Position numbers and translations under genes: made by a program. 9,242 bases of DNA, from positions 1-9,242 of the forward strand of contig CANQAW010000057.1 in NCBI GenBank assembly GCA_947589525.1. The letters are read 5' to 3'. Every line of letters starts with the position of its first letter. Positions within the stretch are counted from its first letter, which is position 1. Positions 6,129 to 9,242 of this stretch are shown here, piece after piece. The notes below the pieces were generated by a model. It made no database searches and had not been told where the DNA came from. It worked only from the letters and a program-made list of their open reading frames with translations. This DNA is from Candidatus Gastranaerophilales bacterium (lineage in GTDB: Bacteria > Cyanobacteriota > Vampirovibrionia > Gastranaerophilales > Gastranaerophilaceae).

Positions 6129-7337
6129 TTAGTTTGACTGCCTTTTTATTTCTTGTTTTACTTTTGCCAGCAAATCGACGTATGGCATACCGCCTAAATA
6201 TGTAGTTCCGTTTATCTCTATTGTCGGAGTACCGTTTATTCCTTTTGAAGCGGTATATTCTATTTCGCTTTGAAGCATTCTTTCAATTTCTTCGCTTTTG
6301 GCATCATTGATTAATTTTTCCATATCAAGTCCGAGCTCGGCTTCTTTAATGGCATTTATAATATCATCTTCGGTTTTAAAGTCTTTATAATATAATACGT
6401 TGGATACGCCCCAAAACTTTTCTTGTTTTTTCCCCGCAAGAGCGTATTTAGCACACAAACAAGATGTTTCATGACCTCCCAGAGTGCGGAAAACATTTTT
6501 ATTACAGCTTGTATCCAAAGGATAATTATATTCAAAAACCTTTATACTTTCTTTTTTGGCAATTTTATGAAGCATTATATTGGTAATTTTGCAGAAAGGA
6601 CAATTATAATCACTGTATATATTAATTAGGATTTTAGCATTTTTCTTGCCTAAAAAATTCCCGCTTACGGCATATTTATTTTCTTTTGCTTCAAAAAACT
6701 CTTTATCCGCTATTTGCTTTTTAAGCTTGGGAGACAGAACAAGACTTGTATCCAAATAAACAAGAGTTGATATAAAACCGATTAACACAATCAAAAACAG
6801 AATAAAATGTTTTTTTGCTCCGTCTATAAAATCAAGTACCGTTGTTTTAATATCTTCGATAAAAAATCCTTTTCCTTTGGCAAAAAAAGCAATAAAGAAA
6901 TTAATAAAATAAGTACAGAAACACAATGCACAAATTTTATGAATTTTAAATATTGATATAAAAGCTAACACCATTGATATGATAAAGGATATTAAACCGA
7001 TTGTTGCAATATAGCTGTACGGATTTTTAAAAACATCAAAAATCGTGTTTTTAAATTTTTCTTGAATTTTATCAACAAACAATAGCATTAAAAATATAAA
7101 GTAAAGAATTAATCCCCAAACAGCGTTAGGCACTCCCAAAGAAAGACTGTAAGGAGTCCTTGCAACACCGTCGCAATCAATTAATTCGGACACGGTGCAA
7201 AAACTTTTTTGAGCGTGTTCTAAGAAATTTGTCTTATAAAAAATAATTCCCAGTTCAACACAAAGTGCAATACCGATTAAAACCAAAACAAGGATTATAA
7301 AAAATCTTGCTTTTGAACTTTTCAATTTTTCCAACAT
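6129..7337 (-). CDS. VKOR-DsbA fusion: quinone-linked disulfide-forming membrane protein
   Basis: This 402-residue protein fuses a vitamin K epoxide reductase (VKOR) membrane domain to a DsbA-like thioredoxin domain. It would oxidise cysteines of exported proteins and pass the electrons to quinone, doing the jobs of DsbA and DsbB together. Membrane segments lie at about 12-34, 71-88, 110-130, 134-153 and 178-195. The VKOR part has the loop pair C47 and C55, the motif SLGVPNAVWG (66-75), and the active CALC (136-139). The periplasmic domain, from about 215, has a redox CPFC (246-249) and a cis-proline in NGTPT (368-372). It also has extra conserved-type cysteines in PLDTSCNK (273-280) and TSCLCA (291-296). 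Such fusions are characteristic of cyanobacteria and relatives. AGAGG precedes the ATG by five bases. queH follows after one base. Confidence 0.95.
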   Translation of the reverse strand: MLEKLKSSKARFFIILVLVLIGIALCVELGIIFYKTNFLEHAQKSFCTVSELIDCDGVARTPYSLSLGVPNAVWGLILYFIFLMLLFVDKIQEKFKNTIFDVFKNPYSYIATIGLISFIISMVLAFISIFKIHKICALCFCTYFINFFIAFFAKGKGFFIEDIKTTVLDFIDGAKKHFILFLIVLIGFISTLVYLDTSLVLSPKLKKQIADKEFFEAKENKYAVSGNFLGKKNAKILINIYSDYNCPFCKITNIMLHKIAKKESIKVFEYNYPLDTSCNKNVFRTLGGHETSCLCAKYALAGKKQEKFWGVSNVLYYKDFKTEDDIINAIKEAELGLDMEKLINDAKSEEIERMLQSEIEYTASKGINGTPTIEINGTTYLGGMPYVDLLAKVKQEIKRQSN

Positions 7338-7376
7338 GTTAACCTCTACATTAGACAGTTTTACTAAGCATTCTAT

Positions 7377-7405
7377 ATTACAACTTTATTATACTATCTT
7401 ATCAA
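7377..7405 (-). promoter_or_regulatory. Candidate promoter region of the VKOR-DsbA and queH pair
   Basis: On the minus strand TTGATA (7405-7400) and TGTAAT (7382-7377) are 17 bp apart. A perfect TATAAT (7393-7388) also lies here but has only a poor -35 upstream. Either would give a leader of roughly 30-45 bases ending in the AGAGG of the VKOR gene. The rpsO terminator just upstream isolates this pair, so a promoter is needed in this gap; which box is used cannot be decided by eye. Confidence 0.4.
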
Positions 7406-7448
7406 CAAATAAATAATAGACTAAAGTATAATATAATAAATTATATAC

Positions 7449-7485
7449 AAAAAATGCCACAAGGTATAACTCTTGCGGCATTTTT
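7449..7485 (-). terminator. Intrinsic terminator of rpsO
   Basis: Read on the minus strand, tgccgcaag (7480-7472) pairs with cttgtggca (7463-7455) around an eight-base loop, followed by six Ts (7454-7449). All nine positions pair in RNA if one G-U is allowed; on the plus strand that position would be an A-C mismatch, so the hairpin is built for leftward transcripts. Flanking A and T runs extend the stem. It lies 17 bp after the rpsO stop. Confidence 0.92.
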
Positions 7486-7501
7486 AACTTGAATTTTTGT
7501 C

Positions 7502-7771
7502 TTAACCTCTGATATTCAGTTCTTTAACTAATTTTCTGTATGTTTCAAGGTTAGAATTTTTAAGATATGTCAACATACCTTTTCTTCTTCCGACCATAAC
7601 CAAAAGACCTCTTTTTGCCTGAAAATCTTTTGCGTTAGACTTTAAATGCTCGGTAAGCTCGGAGATTTTTTGAGATAACATAGCAATTTGAACTTCAATG
7701 TTACCGGAATCTTTTTCGTTTTTGCCGAATTTTTTGATAATTTCTTGTTTGTTTTTCAAGTTAATTGTCAT
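7502..7771 (-). CDS. rpsO: 30S ribosomal protein S15
   Basis: The 89-residue product has the exact usual length of S15, which binds the central three-way junction of 16S rRNA early in small-subunit assembly. Family marks are KDSGNIEVQIAMLSQKISEL (20-39), KDFQAKRGLLVMVGRRKGML (48-67), YLK and the ending LVKELNIRG. Aligned with E. coli S15, the rRNA-contact residues H41 and D48 are kept, while S51 is replaced by alanine and H45 by asparagine. The ATG is preceded by AAGGA about eight bases upstream. A ten-codon open frame (7800-7768) ends in a TGA overlapping the rpsO ATG. The gene stands alone between gpsA and its own strong terminator, with an inverted repeat in front. The usual neighbour pnp is not present. 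Confidence 0.97.
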   Translation of the reverse strand: MTINLKNKQEIIKKFGKNEKDSGNIEVQIAMLSQKISELTEHLKSNAKDFQAKRGLLVMVGRRKGMLTYLKNSNLETYRKLVKELNIRG

Positions 7772-7799
7772 TTTGTTTTCCTTTTAATTGTGTTATACA

Positions 7800-7825
7800 T
7801 TTTAGCTATTTTAGTATAGCTAAAA
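7800..7825. repeat. Perfect 10-bp inverted repeat upstream of rpsO
   Basis: The arms ttttagctat (7800-7809) and atagctaaaa (7816-7825) are exact reverse complements around six bases. No T-run follows on either strand, so it is not a normal intrinsic terminator for gpsA. It lies 29 bases before the rpsO ATG and overlaps a possible -10 (TATACT, 7818-7813). It could be an operator, or an mRNA hairpin used for S15 autoregulation if transcription begins further upstream. Confidence 0.5.
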
Positions 7826-7842
7826 CAAAGAAAAAAATACAA
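7813..7842 (-). promoter_or_regulatory. Weak candidate promoter of rpsO
   Basis: On the minus strand TATACT (7818-7813) matches the -10 consensus at 5/6 positions. TTGTAT (7842-7837) stands 18 bp upstream but matches the -35 at only 3/6. Transcription would start near 7806, inside the inverted repeat, leaving a leader of about 35 bases. Read-through from gpsA is the alternative, as no terminator separates the two genes. Confidence 0.3.
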
Positions 7843-7860
7843 CAATTAATTTAACAAAAA

Positions 7861-8853
7861 TTAATCTTCGTGCTTAAGTTTTCGGTTCATTAATTTTTCC
7901 AAAATTTCCTTGGGAGTAATATCCGTATAAACCGCTTCATAAATTGCTCTTGAAACGGGAACTTCAATATTTAATTTATCCGCAAGTTCGCACAGCGCTT
8001 TTGAAGTTTTGACGCCTTCGGCTACAGAACCTAAAGACGATAAAATATCATCAATCTTTTTACCTTGCGCAAGCATAGCACCGACTGTGTAATTTCTTGA
8101 ATAAGGGCTTGAGGCAGTTGCGATTAAGTCGCCCATGCCCGATAGTCCGTAAAGTGTCTGAGCTTGAGCGCCAAGTGCTGTTGCAACTCTCACCATTTCC
8201 GCCATTCCTCTGGTTAGCAGCGAGCCTTTCAGATTGTCTCCCAAATTCATTGCGCTTGCAAAACCGGAAGCAATTGCTATAACATTTTTCAAACTTCCCC
8301 CAAGCTCAACCCCGATAAGGTCTGTATTTGTATATAACCTGAACAGGGAAGGAACATTTAGCAATTTTTGCGCTTGTTTGGCTGTTTCAATATCACTTGA
8401 TGCAATTGTTGCAAGCGTCGGATGACCCTCAATTATTTCACGTGCAAGCGTCGGGCCCGAAAGAGTGGCAAATTTAATATCGGGCAAAATCTCCAAAATG
8501 ACTTCGCTCATTCTTTTAAGCGAAGGAAGCTCTATTCCCTTGGCAAGATTAATTAAAATTTGGTCTTGTTTTAAACCTATCTTTTTAATTTGCTCGCATA
8601 CGGGTCTTATTCCAACCGTTGCAACAACCAGAAGAATAATTTGCGCATCTTTAAGCGCTAAATTCAGGTCGGAAGTTATTTGAACTTTTTTATCAAGTTG
8701 AATTTTTAAAGGCTTTTCAATTCTTTTTTCCTCAATTAAGCTTTGGGGCAAATCTTCCTTTCTTCCCCAAACGCAAATATCTTCAAAATTGTCATTTAAT
8801 AATTTAGCACTTGTTAAACCCCAGCACCCCGGACCCAATACAGTTAATTTCAT
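7861..8853 (-). CDS. gpsA: Glycerol-3-phosphate dehydrogenase [NAD(P)+]
   Basis: The 330-residue cytoplasmic enzyme reduces dihydroxyacetone phosphate to sn-glycerol-3-phosphate, the backbone for phospholipids. The N-terminal Rossmann fold opens with LTVLGPGCWGLTSAKLL (3-19), a variant of the usual GAGSWG loop. Next come NLAKGIE (102-108) with a conserved lysine, LSGPTLAREI (131-140), and the catalytic-lysine segment GVELGGSLKNVIAIASG (181-197) with K189. The C-terminal helical domain has NLGDNLKGSLLTRGMAEM (203-220) and GLSGMGDLIATASSPYSRN (236-254). The length is normal for the family. The gene starts 9 bp after the CorC-like gene, with GAGG five to six bases before the ATG, so the two form an operon. 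PlsY, a frequent partner gene, is not next to it. Confidence 0.97.
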   Translation of the reverse strand: MKLTVLGPGCWGLTSAKLLNDNFEDICVWGRKEDLPQSLIEEKRIEKPLKIQLDKKVQITSDLNLALKDAQIILLVVATVGIRPVCEQIKKIGLKQDQILINLAKGIELPSLKRMSEVILEILPDIKFATLSGPTLAREIIEGHPTLATIASSDIETAKQAQKLLNVPSLFRLYTNTDLIGVELGGSLKNVIAIASGFASAMNLGDNLKGSLLTRGMAEMVRVATALGAQAQTLYGLSGMGDLIATASSPYSRNYTVGAMLAQGKKIDDILSSLGSVAEGVKTSKALCELADKLNIEVPVSRAIYEAVYTDITPKEILEKLMNRKLKHED

Positions 8854-8862
8854 TTTTTCCTC

Positions 8863-9242
8863 TTAATTATTATTCAAAACTTCTTCATTTGTTTTTTTTA
8901 ATGTTTCTTCCTTGTCTATAAAGGGAGTTTCTTTTTCCATTTTTACTCTTGTTATTTTTATACCGTCAAGCTCTAAAATCGTATAGGTTATATTTTTATC
9001 TTCGATAACATCGTTTAATTCAGGCTCTCTGCCCAATAAACCGAAAACATAGCCGCCTATGGTTTGAAAATCTTCGTCCGGAATATCCTGATCAAATCTT
9101 TCGTTAAAGTCTTTAATATCCGTTTTGGATGAGACATTAAGAGTGTAGTCGTTAATTCTCACAATTTCGGGAGTTTCGACTTTATCGAATTCATCGTATA
9201 TTTCTCCGGTTATTTCTTCAATAATATCTTCAACGGTAACTA
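8863..9242 (-). CDS. HlyC/CorC family (CNNM-like) membrane transporter, C-terminal part
   Basis: The gene runs in from the right edge; only the last 125 codons or so are visible. The reading frame stays open to the edge, so a GTG at 9162 is internal. The visible protein begins with the end of a CBS-domain pair, VTVEDIIEEITGEIYDEFDK, a hallmark of the family (usually GVVTLEDVLEEIVGEIxDEYD). It continues with the CorC_HlyC C-terminal domain: NDYTLNVSSKTDIKDFNERF, then DEDFQTIGGYVFGLLGREP and ILELDGIKITRVKM. Family members have an N-terminal membrane domain followed by CBS and CorC_HlyC domains and are linked to magnesium or cobalt export; some are annotated hemolysins without proof. The C-terminal tail is acidic and lysine-rich. 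gpsA follows after 9 bp. Confidence 0.9.
   Translation of the reverse strand, partial: VTVEDIIEEITGEIYDEFDKVETPEIVRINDYTLNVSSKTDIKDFNERFDQDIPDEDFQTIGGYVFGLLGREPELNDVIEDKNITYTILELDGIKITRVKMEKETPFIDKEETLKKTNEEVLNNN

Noticed and set aside
8097..8683. Three plus-strand open frames opposite gpsA, and one at 6423-6629 opposite the VKOR-DsbA gene
   Set aside because: All are shadows of genes with intact motifs; none has a convincing start region.
9160..9162. GTG as the start of a short 99-residue protein
   Set aside because: The same frame stays open to the window edge and encodes a recognisable CBS end (VEDIIEEITGEIYDEFD), so this GTG is an internal valine codon of a CorC/HlyC-type protein.
1..9242. 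Search for CRISPR repeats, transposons, tRNAs, phage or defence genes, or a wholly new multi-gene system
   Set aside because: No direct repeat arrays, transposase motifs, tRNA-like clover-leafs or unknown gene clusters are visible; every sizeable gene except the TPR protein belongs to a known functional family.

Overview
The window is AT-rich bacterial DNA, densely packed and read with the standard genetic code. It carries eleven protein genes, two of them cut by the window edges. The best guess for the source is a gut or environmental non-photosynthetic relative of cyanobacteria (Melainabacteria/Vampirovibrionia, for example Gastranaerophilales). This rests on a cyanobacterial-type fusion of VKOR to a DsbA-like thioredoxin domain, flagellar rod genes, bacterial glycogen synthesis (glgC), QueH-type queuosine synthesis and low GC. 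It is an inference; other low-GC diderms with flagella are not excluded.

Layout: nearly everything is transcribed leftwards (minus strand). From the right end the minus genes are a CorC/HlyC-type membrane protein (C-terminal part only), gpsA, rpsO with a clear intrinsic terminator, the VKOR-DsbA fusion and queH. Further left are a 555-residue TPR protein, glgC and the first 37 codons of der. Set into this minus-strand run is one plus-strand block at 3319-5563: two FlgF/FlgG-family rod proteins, then flgB and flgC, spaced 9-15 bp apart and each with a Shine-Dalgarno sequence. Together they could supply all four building blocks of a flagellar rod; fliE, which often follows flgC, is absent. flgC and queH overlap tail to tail by 18 bp.

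Functions: the flagellar block makes the axial rod in the periplasm. The VKOR-DsbA fusion would form disulfides in exported proteins using quinone as oxidant. queH completes tRNA queuosine synthesis, gpsA makes glycerol-3-phosphate for phospholipids, glgC makes ADP-glucose for glycogen, and rpsO and der serve the ribosome. The neighbourhood looks like housekeeping plus motility. I found no CRISPR array, transposon, tRNA, phage gene or defence system.

The most interesting signals are regulatory. The TPR gene has a near-consensus promoter whose predicted start falls on or next to its ATG and no Shine-Dalgarno, so it may be leaderless. A perfect 10-bp inverted repeat covers the -35 of that promoter in the divergent region facing the flagellar block. 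der shows the same TATAAT-just-before-ATG arrangement. A second perfect 10-bp inverted repeat lies in front of rpsO.
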